Shown: positions 17,805-27,233, counted from the stretch's first letter. The stretch is 64,000 nucleotides of DNA from Bacteroides uniformis (GCF_025147485.1 NZ_CP102263.1:1997501-2061500); one strand, 5' to 3'. The notes: generated by a model from the sequence alone, not told the origin. Program-made: numbers and translations.

Positions 17805-18791
17805 ATGAATAAGCTGCTAAAAAAGACGTTGAAAATCATCTTACCCATTTTATTGGGTGGTTTTATCCTCTATTGGGTATATCGTGATTTTGACTTTTCA
17901 AAGGCAGAAGAAGTTCTCCTTCATCAGACGAACTGGTGGTGGATGTTGTTGTCCTTGTTCTTCGGTGTGATGAGCCATGTGTTACGAGGCTGGCGTTGGA
18001 AGCAGACTTTGGAGCCGCTGGATGCTCATCCCAAAACAAGCGATTGCGTTGATGCCATTTTTGTATCTTATGCCACCAATCTGGTACTGCCCCGTGTGGG
18101 AGAGGTTTCGCGTTGTGGAGTACTTGCCAAATATGATAATGTTTCCTTTGCAAAGTCCCTGGGGACGGTGGTGACGGAGCGGTTGGTAGATACGCTTTGC
18201 ATTCTGCTGATTACGGGGATTACTTTTTTGGCGCAGATGCCTGTCTTTTTCCGTTTTTTCGAGGAGACGGGCACCAAGATTCCTTCGCTGGTGCATCTTG
18301 TGACTTCCCCTTGGTTTTATGTGGCTCTTTTTTCTATTATTGGTGTTTTGGTACTTCTCTATTTTCTGTTGCGTATGCTTTCTTTTTTTGAAAAGGTAAA
18401 GGGAGTAGTCTTGAATATATGGGAAGGTGTGATGTCGCTTAAGAATGTGAAGAATGTGCCTTTGTTTGTTCTTTACACTTTACTTATTTGGCTATGCTAT
18501 TTCTATCATTTCTATATAACTTTCTATTGCTTCCAGTTTACGGAGCACCTTAGTTTCCTTGCCGGGCTGGTGATGTTTGTCGGCGGAACGTTTGCAGTCA
18601 TTGTTCCCACGCCCAACGGGGCAGGACCCTGGCACTTTGCTGTCATCACTATGATGATGCTTTATGGGGTAAATGCTACGGATGCGGGTATATTTGCTCT
18701 GATAGTGCATGGCATACAGACGTTGCTGGTGATAGTGTTAGGCATCTACGGGTCGTTGCACCTGGCATTGGCGAATAGGGCAAAGAAATAG
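17805..18791 (+). CDS. Flippase-like / lysylphosphatidylglycerol synthase transmembrane (UPF0104) protein
   Basis: 328 residues with about eight to nine membrane helices. The family pattern is seen in SHVLRGWRWKQTLEP, VNLVLPRVGEVSRCGVL-like sequence (ATNLVLPRVGEVSRC) and near the end GTFAVIVPTPNGAGPWHF. These proteins resemble the membrane half of MprF (aminoacyl-PG synthase and flippase) but lack the catalytic GNAT-like domain, so a transport or flipping role for a lipid or polyprenyl-linked substrate is inferred only. It is separated from pepD by a repeat cluster. Confidence 0.83.
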   Translation: MNKLLKKTLKIILPILLGGFILYWVYRDFDFSKAEEVLLHQTNWWWMLLSLFFGVMSHVLRGWRWKQTLEPLDAHPKTSDCVDAIFVSYATNLVLPRVGEVSRCGVLAKYDNVSFAKSLGTVVTERLVDTLCILLITGITFLAQMPVFFRFFEETGTKIPSLVHLVTSPWFYVALFSIIGVLVLLYFLLRMLSFFEKVKGVVLNIWEGVMSLKNVKNVPLFVLYTLLIWLCYFYHFYITFYCFQFTEHLSFLAGLVMFVGGTFAVIVPTPNGAGPWHFAVITMMMLYGVNATDAGIFALIVHGIQTLLVIVLGIYGSLHLALANRAKK

Positions 18792-18846
18792 ACGTTTCTT
18801 GTGGTGGGTTCCTATATTGTCACTTCTTGTGTTAGAGGACAGAGAC

Positions 18847-18927
18847 AGTACTTATAGAGAGTACTCCTTTAAAAGTACTGTAATACTTCTTTGCAAGTAC
18901 TTCAGTACTTCCTTATAAGTACTGAAG
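18847..18927. repeat. AGTACT repeat cluster with hairpin
   Basis: Six copies of the palindrome AGTACT (starting at 18847, 18860, 18874, 18896, 18904 and 18918) plus one AATACT occupy 77 bases. CTTCAGTACTT (18900-18910) pairs perfectly with AAGTACTGAAG (18917-18927) around a 6-base loop. It fills the spacer 18792-19161 after the flippase-like gene; the remaining part of the spacer shows no gene. Confidence 0.85.
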
Positions 18928-19131
18928 CCTAAAGGTTGTTGGAAGATTGGTTTCTTTAAACGATATTGTTGCTTGGATATAGAAGTGGGAGAAATTCCTA
19001 AATATGGTAGCTATATTAGGTGCAGATGTTCTATCGCAATATGTGAAGATGTAAAAGCCATGTTTAAGATAGCTGATGATTTAGTACTTTAGAAAAATCC
19101 CGGTTTATTGTACTTTCCGGGAATAAACCGT

Positions 19132-19139
19132 TATATTTG
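19132..19139 (+). promoter_or_regulatory. Predicted -7 box for pepD
   Basis: TATATTTG, with ATTG at 19107-19110 as a near -33 element at 21-base spacing. The ATG follows 22 bases later. Confidence 0.55.
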
Positions 19140-19161
19140 CGAAAACTAACTTTTTAGAATT

Positions 19162-20619
19162 ATGAGTACAATCTTACAGTTAGCTCCACAGAATGTATGG
19201 AAGCACTTTTATTCACTGACCCAGATTCCCCGTCCGTCAGGACATATGGAGAAGATTACCAAATTCCTTATTGATTTTGGAAAAGGCTTGGGGTTGGAAT
19301 CATTTGTCGACGAGGTCGGCAATGTTATTATTCGTAAGCCTGCCACTCCGGGTATGGAAAATCGCAAAGGCATCATCCTTCAGGCGCATATGGACATGGT
19401 GCCTCAGAAGAACAACGATACTATTCACGATTTTACAACAGATCCCATTGAAACCTATGTTGAGGGTGATTGGGTGAAAGCCAAAGGAACCACGCTGGGA
19501 GCAGATAATGGTTTGGGAGTAGCTGCCATTATGGCGGTGCTCGAAGATAATAACTTGAAGCATGGCCCATTGGAAGCTCTGATAACCAAGGATGAAGAAA
19601 CGGGAATGTATGGTGCATTCGGTTTGAAACCCGGAACTATGCAAGGGGAAATTCTGCTGAACCTTGATTCTGAGGACGAAGGCGAACTCTATATCGGCTG
19701 TGCCGGTGGTCTTGATATTACTGCTACTTTGGAATATAAGGAGGAGACGCCTATGGCCGATTTCGTTGCTCGTAAGATTACGCTGAAAGGTTTGCGTGGC
19801 GGTCACTCCGGTTTGGAAATCAGTGAAGGGCGCGGTAATGCCAATAAATTGCTGGCACGCATCGTACATGATTTGCTGATTGAGTTTGACTCCCAGCTGG
19901 CAAGTTTTGAAGGTGGTAATATGCGTAATGCTATCCCTCGCGAAGCACATGCAGTATTGGTGTTCAATCTTGAGGATATGGACGGTTTGGAAGATTATAT
20001 GAAGGAATACGAGGCACAACTGAATGACGAATATGCTCCGATTGAAAGTGGTATTACCCTGAGTATAGAAGAGGTAACTCTACCCACTGCCGTTGTTCCT
20101 TCAGAAATCCAGGATAATATGATTAACGTGTTGATGGCTTGCCAGAATGGTGTGATGCGTATGATTCCTACTGTTCCCGATACTGTAGAAACTTCCTCCA
20201 ATTTGGCTATCGTAATCATTGCAGACGGTAAGGCCGAAGTTCGTATTTTGGCGCGTAGTTCTTGCGATACGATGAAGGATTTCCTGGCAGACAGCCTGAC
20301 AGCTTGTTTCGCTATGGCAGGTATGAAGGTGGAATTGAGTGGTGGCTATTCTGGATGGCAGCCTAATGTGGATTCTCCTATACTGCATGCCATGAAGCTG
20401 TCCTATAAGCAGCAGTTTGGTGTGGAACCTGCCGTGAAGGTTATTCACGCAGGTCTGGAATGCGGTATTATTGGTGCCAATTGTCCAGGACTCGATATGA
20501 TTTCTTTCGGTCCCACTTTGCGTTCTCCGCATTCACCGGACGAGCGTGCGTTAATTCCTACTGTTTCCAAGTTCTATGATTTCTTGGTGGCTACATTGGA
20601 GCAGACTCCTGAAAAGTAG
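19162..20619 (+). CDS. pepD: Aminoacyl-histidine dipeptidase (Xaa-His dipeptidase, M20 family)
   Basis: 485 residues, usual PepD length. Metal and catalytic residues are recognisable: QAHMDMVPQKNND, GTTLGADNGLGVA, ITKDEETGMYGA, SEDEGELYIGCAGG, and the C-terminal FGPTLRSPHSPDERALI. The enzyme is a cytoplasmic dinuclear zinc peptidase that hydrolyses carnosine-like and other dipeptides. It stands alone, with a good promoter and a strong terminator. Confidence 0.94.
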   Translation: MSTILQLAPQNVWKHFYSLTQIPRPSGHMEKITKFLIDFGKGLGLESFVDEVGNVIIRKPATPGMENRKGIILQAHMDMVPQKNNDTIHDFTTDPIETYVEGDWVKAKGTTLGADNGLGVAAIMAVLEDNNLKHGPLEALITKDEETGMYGAFGLKPGTMQGEILLNLDSEDEGELYIGCAGGLDITATLEYKEETPMADFVARKITLKGLRGGHSGLEISEGRGNANKLLARIVHDLLIEFDSQLASFEGGNMRNAIPREAHAVLVFNLEDMDGLEDYMKEYEAQLNDEYAPIESGITLSIEEVTLPTAVVPSEIQDNMINVLMACQNGVMRMIPTVPDTVETSSNLAIVIIADGKAEVRILARSSCDTMKDFLADSLTACFAMAGMKVELSGGYSGWQPNVDSPILHAMKLSYKQQFGVEPAVKVIHAGLECGIIGANCPGLDMISFGPTLRSPHSPDERALIPTVSKFYDFLVATLEQTPEK

Positions 20620-20643
20620 AGAATACTTTATGTTATGAATAGG

Positions 20644-20677
20644 GGCAGGGTGCTTTATTAAGTATCCTGCCTTTTTT
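20644..20677 (+). terminator. Intrinsic terminator after pepD
   Basis: GGCAGGGTGCTT (20644-20655) pairs with AAGTATCCTGCC (20660-20671) using two G-U pairs, TATT loop, then six T. Confidence 0.9.
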
Positions 20678-20816
20678 GTCTGTGACAGTTTGTCCTCTTT
20701 CTGCCAGAATGTCCCAGACTTATTACAATGGTATGTCAATATCCTTGCACTTTCTCCCTAAAAATTGACCTAAGTCAAGAAATGTGTTATAAAACATGTT
20801 TTCTATCCGTTTTTTG

Positions 20817-20847
20817 CTTGTTATCTTGAACAAAGGCTCTATTTTTG
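20817..20847 (+). promoter_or_regulatory. Predicted promoter of the micro-peptide unit
   Basis: The -7 box TATTTTTG (20840-20847) fits TAnnTTTG; CTTG at 20817-20820 lies 19 bases upstream as the -33 element. Flanking this, AAAACATG occurs twice (about 20791-20798 and 20853-20860), a possible operator pair. Transcription from about 20854 would run through both small peptides to the terminator at 21187. Confidence 0.5.
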
Positions 20848-20924
20848 TGTTGTAAAACATGAAAACAATAGAAAACTAGTAGATTTTTTAAGGATAACAA
20901 GATTGATTTTAGGAGGATAACAAA

Positions 20925-20999
20925 ATGAAAATGTTAAAGAGTTTTTTTAAGCATGTCGGCGAAGCCGATAAGAACATTTGGGGTTACGTAATGCTTTAA
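20925..20999 (+). CDS. Putative 24-residue peptide (first of two related micro-ORFs)
   Basis: The peptide MKMLKSFFKHVGEADKNIWG plus YVML is preceded 7 bases upstream by AGGAGG, an unusually strong Shine-Dalgarno for Bacteroidota. It is cationic and amphipathic in its N-terminal half. A second micro-ORF 68 bases downstream shares FKH, hydrophobic, spacer, Ala, Lys-Asn and Trp in the same order. Promoter-like sequence lies upstream and a perfect terminator downstream, so the unit looks like a dedicated short mRNA. No family is recognised. It could be a toxin, signal, leader or membrane-active peptide; function unknown. Confidence 0.5.
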   Translation: MKMLKSFFKHVGEADKNIWGYVML

Positions 21000-21004
21000 G
21001 CATT

Positions 21005-21013
21005 CCCCCCCCC
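21005..21013. repeat. Homopolymer of nine C
   Basis: C9 immediately after the stop of the first micro-ORF, next to AATGCTTTAAGCATT (a small palindrome). Such tracts slip during replication and could vary between cells or strains. Confidence 0.7.
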
Positions 21014-21067
21014 TTTCGTGAAGTATTGAATTTTAGTTTTCAGGTATTAGTTTAATTTTTTAAGATT

Positions 21068-21163
21068 ATGAAAAAGAAGATTGCAAATTCATTTAAGCAC
21101 ATTTTTACCGCAGCTGGTAAGAATTGGATGGAGGCAATGAGATATTATAGCCTCCAAATGTGA
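21068..21163 (+). CDS. Putative 31-residue peptide (second of two related micro-ORFs)
   Basis: It begins MKKKIANSFKHIFTAAGKNW and ends MEAMRYYSLQM. The N-terminus is strongly basic and the middle amphipathic. The order SFKH(I/V)..A..KN.W is shared with the peptide at 20925-20999. The start is preceded by an A/T-rich TTTTTTAAGATT rather than a Shine-Dalgarno. A perfect terminator starts 24 bases after the stop. Similarity of the two peptides and their shared signals argue that they are real, but no homologous family is recognised. Confidence 0.5.
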   Translation: MKKKIANSFKHIFTAAGKNWMEAMRYYSLQM

Positions 21164-21186
21164 GTACACTAACATTTAAGTATAGC

Positions 21187-21224
21187 ACAAGGGATATGTT
21201 TGCAAACATATCCCTTGTTTTTTT
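21187..21224 (+). terminator. Intrinsic terminator after the micro-peptide unit
   Basis: ACAAGGGATATGTTTG (21187-21202) is followed directly by its perfect 16-base inverse (21203-21218), then a run of seven T (21218-21224). One of the strongest terminators in the window. Confidence 0.92.
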
Positions 21225-21322
21225 GTAGGAGTAGAATAAGATTTTTTATGTCCAAAAGTACATTTGTTTGAACTTTATTCACTTCCTTTGTTATTAATAC
21301 AAAGACTAACAAACGAATAATT

Positions 21323-24300
21323 ATGAGAGTAATTCAAAGAATTTGTAGCATATTGTTGCTGCTGGTTACATTTGGGGCTTCGGCATTGTATGCGCAGACG
21401 TACGATAAGTTGTGGAAGCAGGTGGAGCAGGCTCAAAAGAAAAGCCTGCCTCAAACAGTGATAAAACTGGCTGATGAAATCTATCGGAAAGGTCGGCAAG
21501 AGCAGAATGCTCCGCAAATGTTGAAAGCCTACATTTGTAGGGAGACTTATCAAGAGGGGCTGACTCCGGACAGCCTTTACTCCAGTCTGAAATATATGGA
21601 ATCTTGGGCACAATCGGAGAGGAATCCGGTGAACAAGGCTATTCTACATTCTTTGTTGGCATATGAATATGCTGACTTGATGCGGAAGAATCGCCGTGTC
21701 TTGCTGTCACGTACTTTACTGACTGTTGACGAGGTTCCAGAAGATATCCGTGAGTGGAGTATCAGCCAGTTTGTGGATAAAATAGATAGGTGTAACCGTG
21801 CATCCTTGCAGGATTCCATCCGCTTGCTCAATACATCTGCAGAACAATATGTGCCTTTTGTGGTGTTGGAAGACGGTAGCCGGTTCTATGGGCACGATAT
21901 GTACCATCTATTGGTAAGCCGTGCTGTTGATGCTTATCGGCAGCTGGATGGTTTCAGCGTGGATTCTTTGGTACAGACCCGTATCGAAAGGATTTATCTG
22001 GATATGATGAATGCTTATCGCCGTCGTGCCGGTTCGGAAGATGCTATGTTGCTCTGTTCTCTTGATTATTGGAACTGGAAGTTGACCGGTGGTATCAGCC
22101 AGCAGCCTTATCCTACTTTCCGAATGCGTCAGGAAAAGGCTAATCGGGAATATCTTGAGGTTTTGAATAAATTGATAAAGGAATACGGTTCACGAGAGGT
22201 TTGTGCCGAGGTTTACATTCATAAAGCCAACCACCTGCGCCGTTTGGAACCGAAACGCGCTGATGAGGCTCTAAAAGTCTGTGAAGAAGGCTTGAAGCGC
22301 TATCCTGCGTATAAGCGTATCAATGAGTTGAAAAATATCCGTGAACAGATTTTACAGCCTGAACTCATTTTGACTATGAATGAAAGCGGTTATCCCGGCG
22401 ATTCGGTGAATATGAGGCTGCATTATCGTAATGTCGAGGGCTTTACTCTCAACTTATATACCACTACTTTAAGTGAAGTACCTTGGATGGACCATGGTAT
22501 AAATAAAGATACTTATAGAAAGTATGCCCGGAAGTTTTCTTCCACGCATTTTGGCTTAAAGCCGTTGCCAGGCAAGGATAAATTGCCTGAAGATGTCCCT
22601 TATCTTGCCTCGGACACTGTATTTAAGTTCATGATTCCTCGGGAAACGGGAGTCTATATTCTTCAAATAGTACCTGATACTGAAACGGCCCGTACAGATG
22701 ATAAATTTCTGGTATCTACCCGCTTCAAGGTGCTGACATTGGATTTGGGTGACAACCGTATGGAAGTGGCTACATTGGATGCCCGTAGTGGACAGCCGAT
22801 TGCTGGTGCCAAGGTGAGTTTCTACTCTTCTTATGATGAGAAGAATAGAAAAGCGATGGCAGAGGTACTGACTGATGCCGGGGGGAAAGCTGTATTACCC
22901 TGGCAGAGTGAAATCCGAAGTTATGTGGCGCGTAAAGGCAGAGACACAGCCATGATGCCGCAGAACGTTTATATGAATCATCCTTATTACGGTATTAAGG
23001 ATACAGATTGGAGGCAGATGGCATTGCTGACAGACCGTTCGCTTTATCGTCCCGGGCAGACCGTTCATGTAAAAGGGATAGCTTACAAGCAGAATAGTGA
23101 TAGCGCCCAGGTACTACAAGGAGTTGATTATGAGCTTGTCTTGTTGGATGCCAACCGCAAGGAACTTGCCACCAGGAAGGGGCGGACCAATGATTTCGGC
23201 TCTTTTGCTACGGAGTTTGTACTTCCGGCAGCTTGCCTGAATGGCATGTTCAGCATACGAACCAAAGAGACTCAATCTACCGTCACTTTTAGGGTAGAGG
23301 AGTACAAGCGACCTACGTTCGAGATTGCCTTCACTCCGGTTTCGGAAGCTTATCGGCTGGGTGACAAGGTTGTGTTGAAAGGAAATGTCAAGGCCTTCAA
23401 TGGCATGATGGTGCAGGATGTGCCATTGGCATATACGGTGACTCGCCGGAATCCGAGACCTGGTTATTGGAGCAATGCTGATAAACCATTATTGTCTGAC
23501 ACCATACAATTGGATACCAACGGGGATTTTTCCATACCCTTGACTTTGGAAGCTCCGGCTGTAGATACAGACGGGTATGGGAGTGTGTATACTTATCATG
23601 TGGAGGCGGTGGTGACGGATGAGGCCGGTGAAACGCAATCCGCTTCGTATAACTTGTTGGCAGGTCCTAAGGCTTATTCCTTTGATATTCGCTTGCCTCA
23701 ATATGTTTGTAAGGAAGATAGTATGCTTTTCACTTTTGGAGTGAATAATGTAATGAATATTCCTCAGCACATTGAAGGTTCCTATTGCCTTTATCCATTT
23801 GCAGAACAAAATGGGGCAAGGAATATTGCAGGTTCTGAACCCTTGGATGATGTTGTATTGGAGGGTACCTTCACAGCCAATCGGCTCCAGGATTTTTCGG
23901 CTTGGAACAAGCTTCCTTCAGGTAACTATCGCTTGAAACTTTCTGTACGTGATAGTTTGGGACGTGAAGAGAATAACGGGGCATATGGCAGTGACAGTTT
24001 CATGCTCTTTTCAAAGAGTGACAAGCGTCCGGCTGCGTTTACAGATTTCTTTTATTATAAAGAAAATGAGGAATTTGATGTACAGTACCCTGCCGCTTTT
24101 CTTTTGGGGACTTCTTATCGGGATGCATATGTGCTGATGGATGTCTTTTGTGACAGAAAACGCATTGAAAGCCGTGTGTTGCAGTTGAATGATACTATTA
24201 TTCGTATGGAATTCTCTTATAAGGAAGCATATGGCAAGGGAATCACCATTCTTTTCAGTTTTGTGAAAGCTGGCGAGATGTACAGTCATCAGGTTGAACT

Positions 24301-27220
24301 GAAGAAGCGGGAGCCGGAACGTGCTCTCGACATGAAATGGGAAGTGTTCCGTGACCGTTTGCGTCCCGGACAGGAAGAAGAGTGGAAGCTCGTCATAAAG
24401 ACGCCTCAAGGTATGCCTGCTGCGGCTGAGATGTTGGCTACGATGTACGACGCTTCACTGGATAAGATTTATAAGAGTAACCAGATACTACGGGTTTTCT
24501 ATCCGGATAATCTGTATGGGGCATTCCGTGGTGCGAGCCGTTATAATAGCAATTACTTCTCCGTTTATTTCCCGTTGAAGGCTTGGAGGGTTCCGGTGTG
24601 GTCGTTTGACTACTTCTGTTCTCCTTATATGGATGGAAGGATGCGGATAGTGATGGTAGAAGACAATGCGCTTTTGGAAGAAGTAAGTGTTGTGGGGTAT
24701 GGGACTACCCGGAATAGCTCTTTGACCGGTAATCTTAGAATACGTGGTGCCAACCAGCCGATGCTTGCTTCCAAAGCAGAATCCGGGAATGCCGTTGAAG
24801 TGAAATATGTTCCTGCACAAGTAGCGGAAGACGCGGTGGAAGATGTTGTTTTTGAATCGGAAACGATACCGGTTGGCGAGGCCTTGCAACCTATTGAGGG
24901 GCTTCGCACCAACTTTGCCGAAACAGCCTTTTTTTATCCTCAACTTCGTACAAACGAACAAGGGGAGCTTGCGTTTTCTTTTACGATGCCGCAGAGCTTG
25001 ACTCGTTGGAATTTCCGTGGTTACTCACATACTAAGGATATGCTGACTGGGATATTGGATGCTTCCGTTGTAACTGCCAAGGAGTTTATGCTGACTCCGA
25101 ATATGCCTCGGTTTGTCCGCGTTGGAGATAAAATACAGATAGCCGGAACAATAGCCAATCTGACGGGTAAAGCGGTGAAAGGAACAGCAGTATTCACACT
25201 GTTCGACCCTATGACGGAGAAAGTTATTGCTACTCAACGTCAGAAATTCTTGGTAGAAGCAGGAAGAAATACTGCTGTCAACTTCCATTTCGAAGTGTCC
25301 GACCGCTATGATTTGCTTGGTATTCGTATGGTTGCCGATGGAGGTACGTTTAGCGATGGCGAGCAGCATCTGTTGCCCGTATTAAGTAATAAGGAGTATA
25401 TTACGGAAACGCTTGCTATGCCTATCCGTGGCGAGGAGACCCGTACGTTCTCATTAGACAGCCTTTTCAACCGTAATAGCCGTACAGCGACAGACCGTCG
25501 TCTGACTGTAGAATTTACCGGGAATCCGGCTTGGTATGCTGTACAAGCGTTGCCGGCATTGAGCCTGCCTGCCAATGATAATGCCATTTCTTGGGCTACA
25601 GCTTGGTATGCCAATAGTCTGGCAGGCTTCATTGCCAACAGCCAGCCCCGCATTAAGACTGTATTTGACAGTTGGAAGGCTGCCGGTGGCACGAAAGAAA
25701 CCTTCCTCAGCCAGTTGGAGAAGAATCAGGATGTGAAGAATATCCTGCTCAGCGAGTCTCCGTGGGTACTGGAAGCTACTACTGAAGCCGAACAGCAGGC
25801 ACGTATTGCCACGCTGTTTGATATCAACCAACTGAATAACCGCAATCTTTCCGCTTTTACCAAATTGAAAGAATTGCAGGGTGAAGACGGTGGATGGAGC
25901 TGGTATAAGGGAATGTCCGGTAGCCGCTATATAACTGGCTATATTACAGAATTACTTGTTCGTCTTCCTCTGCTGACGAAAAATGAACTGCCTGAAGAAG
26001 TTGCCGCCATGCGGCAGAAAGCTTTCGGCTATTTGAATCTGCAGGCTTTGGAAGAATATCGCAATATCCGTAAAGCTGAGAAAAATGGCGCTAGAATTAC
26101 TGTCAACTCCGAATCGGCAATGACATATCTGTATCTGATAGCCCTTAGCGGCGAACAAGTGCCGGCAGACAATCAAGCGGCTTACCGCTATTTCCTATCA
26201 AAAGTAGGTGCCAATCTTAAAGATGGAACCATGAGCAGCAAGGCGCAGTCTGCCATCATCCTGAAAGCAGTAGGGCGTACAGCCGAGGCGAATGAATTCA
26301 TCGCTTCCCTCAAGGAACATCTGGTACAGACGGATGAACTGGGTGCATACTTTGCTTTCCAAGCAAATCCGTATAACTGGGGTATGCTGCCCATCCCTGC
26401 CCATGTGGAAGTAATGGAAGCCCTGCGTATGGCAGGTGGCAACGATGCTTTGGTGGAGGAAATGAAACTCTGGCTGCTGAAACAGAAGCAGACTACCAGT
26501 TGGAATTCTCCGGTTGCAACGGCTGATGCTGTTTATGCATTGCTTTGTCAAGGTACTAATCTGCTGGAAAGTCGGGGAGACGTACGTATCACGTTAGGTA
26601 ACAAAGTTTTGGAAACATTGTCGCCTACAAAGACCATAATCCCGGGTTTGGGTTATGTCAAGGAAACCTTCGCTCAAGGAAGTCCGGAGCTGAAAGCTAA
26701 AACCGTCACCGTAGAGAAACGGGATGCAGGCATTGCCTGGGGAGCTGTTTATGCCCAGTATCTGTCACCCATATCTGATGTAAAGCAGCAGGGGGGTGAA
26801 TTGAATGTAGAGAAGAAACTTTATGTAGAGCGTATATCGGCCGGTGGTAGCAAGTCCTTGCAACCGGTTACGGAAGGGACCGTATTATCCGTCGGTGATA
26901 AAATAGTGGCCCGTTTGACTATCCGCTTGGACCGTACTATGGATTTTGTTCAGTTGAAAGACCAGCGGGGTGCCTGCTTTGAACCTATAGGCTCGCTTTC
27001 CGGTTATCGTTGGAGTAATGGCCTCGGTTATTATGCAGAAGTGGAAGATGCCGCAACCAATTTCTTCTTCGACCATTTGGGCAAAGGCGTTTATGTCTTA
27101 GAGCACAGTTATCGCATAGCCCGTGGCGGAACATACGAAACGGGGCTGGCCACGATACAGTGTGCGTATGCTCCGGAGTATGCTTCGCATTCGGCGGGAG
27201 GGATAATTGTAATAAAGTAA
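21323..27220 (+). CDS. Bacterial alpha-2-macroglobulin family protein without thioester, with SusC-like insert
   Basis: 1965 residues. Signal peptide 1 to about 25 (ends ALYAQ, no lipobox). An N-terminal helical region (25-340) precedes MG-type beta domains (VTLDLGDNRMEVATLDARSGQPI; MALLTDRSLYRPGQTVHVKGIAY, the MG2/MG3 signature, near residue 570). The A2M core (FAETAFFYPQLRTNEQGELAFSF near 1195, SLTRWNFRGY) and terpenoid-cyclase-like toroid (1410-1720) follow. The thioester CxEQ is missing: the matching place reads SLPANDNAISWATAWYANS (about 1413-1431). Residues 1118-1136 read LEEVSVVGYGTTRNSSLTG, like the plug start of SusC receptors. Bacterial A2Ms trap proteases in the periplasm; a thioester-free form would act differently. 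Confidence 0.9.
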   Translation: MRVIQRICSILLLLVTFGASALYAQTYDKLWKQVEQAQKKSLPQTVIKLADEIYRKGRQEQNAPQMLKAYICRETYQEGLTPDSLYSSLKYMESWAQSERNPVNKAILHSLLAYEYADLMRKNRRVLLSRTLLTVDEVPEDIREWSISQFVDKIDRCNRASLQDSIRLLNTSAEQYVPFVVLEDGSRFYGHDMYHLLVSRAVDAYRQLDGFSVDSLVQTRIERIYLDMMNAYRRRAGSEDAMLLCSLDYWNWKLTGGISQQPYPTFRMRQEKANREYLEVLNKLIKEYGSREVCAEVYIHKANHLRRLEPKRADEALKVCEEGLKRYPAYKRINELKNIREQILQPELILTMNESGYPGDSVNMRLHYRNVEGFTLNLYTTTLSEVPWMDHGINKDTYRKYARKFSSTHFGLKPLPGKDKLPEDVPYLASDTVFKFMIPRETGVYILQIVPDTETARTDDKFLVSTRFKVLTLDLGDNRMEVATLDARSGQPIAGAKVSFYSSYDEKNRKAMAEVLTDAGGKAVLPWQSEIRSYVARKGRDTAMMPQNVYMNHPYYGIKDTDWRQMALLTDRSLYRPGQTVHVKGIAYKQNSDSAQVLQGVDYELVLLDANRKELATRKGRTNDFGSFATEFVLPAACLNGMFSIRTKETQSTVTFRVEEYKRPTFEIAFTPVSEAYRLGDKVVLKGNVKAFNGMMVQDVPLAYTVTRRNPRPGYWSNADKPLLSDTIQLDTNGDFSIPLTLEAPAVDTDGYGSVYTYHVEAVVTDEAGETQSASYNLLAGPKAYSFDIRLPQYVCKEDSMLFTFGVNNVMNIPQHIEGSYCLYPFAEQNGARNIAGSEPLDDVVLEGTFTANRLQDFSAWNKLPSGNYRLKLSVRDSLGREENNGAYGSDSFMLFSKSDKRPAAFTDFFYYKENEEFDVQYPAAFLLGTSYRDAYVLMDVFCDRKRIESRVLQLNDTIIRMEFSYKEAYGKGITILFSFVKAGEMYSHQVELKKREPERALDMKWEVFRDRLRPGQEEEWKLVIKTPQGMPAAAEMLATMYDASLDKIYKSNQILRVFYPDNLYGAFRGASRYNSNYFSVYFPLKAWRVPVWSFDYFCSPYMDGRMRIVMVEDNALLEEVSVVGYGTTRNSSLTGNLRIRGANQPMLASKAESGNAVEVKYVPAQVAEDAVEDVVFESETIPVGEALQPIEGLRTNFAETAFFYPQLRTNEQGELAFSFTMPQSLTRWNFRGYSHTKDMLTGILDASVVTAKEFMLTPNMPRFVRVGDKIQIAGTIANLTGKAVKGTAVFTLFDPMTEKVIATQRQKFLVEAGRNTAVNFHFEVSDRYDLLGIRMVADGGTFSDGEQHLLPVLSNKEYITETLAMPIRGEETRTFSLDSLFNRNSRTATDRRLTVEFTGNPAWYAVQALPALSLPANDNAISWATAWYANSLAGFIANSQPRIKTVFDSWKAAGGTKETFLSQLEKNQDVKNILLSESPWVLEATTEAEQQARIATLFDINQLNNRNLSAFTKLKELQGEDGGWSWYKGMSGSRYITGYITELLVRLPLLTKNELPEEVAAMRQKAFGYLNLQALEEYRNIRKAEKNGARITVNSESAMTYLYLIALSGEQVPADNQAAYRYFLSKVGANLKDGTMSSKAQSAIILKAVGRTAEANEFIASLKEHLVQTDELGAYFAFQANPYNWGMLPIPAHVEVMEALRMAGGNDALVEEMKLWLLKQKQTTSWNSPVATADAVYALLCQGTNLLESRGDVRITLGNKVLETLSPTKTIIPGLGYVKETFAQGSPELKAKTVTVEKRDAGIAWGAVYAQYLSPISDVKQQGGELNVEKKLYVERISAGGSKSLQPVTEGTVLSVGDKIVARLTIRLDRTMDFVQLKDQRGACFEPIGSLSGYRWSNGLGYYAEVEDAATNFFFDHLGKGVYVLEHSYRIARGGTYETGLATIQCAYAPEYASHSAGGIIVIK

Positions 27221-27233
27221 CAATAGAGTATGG

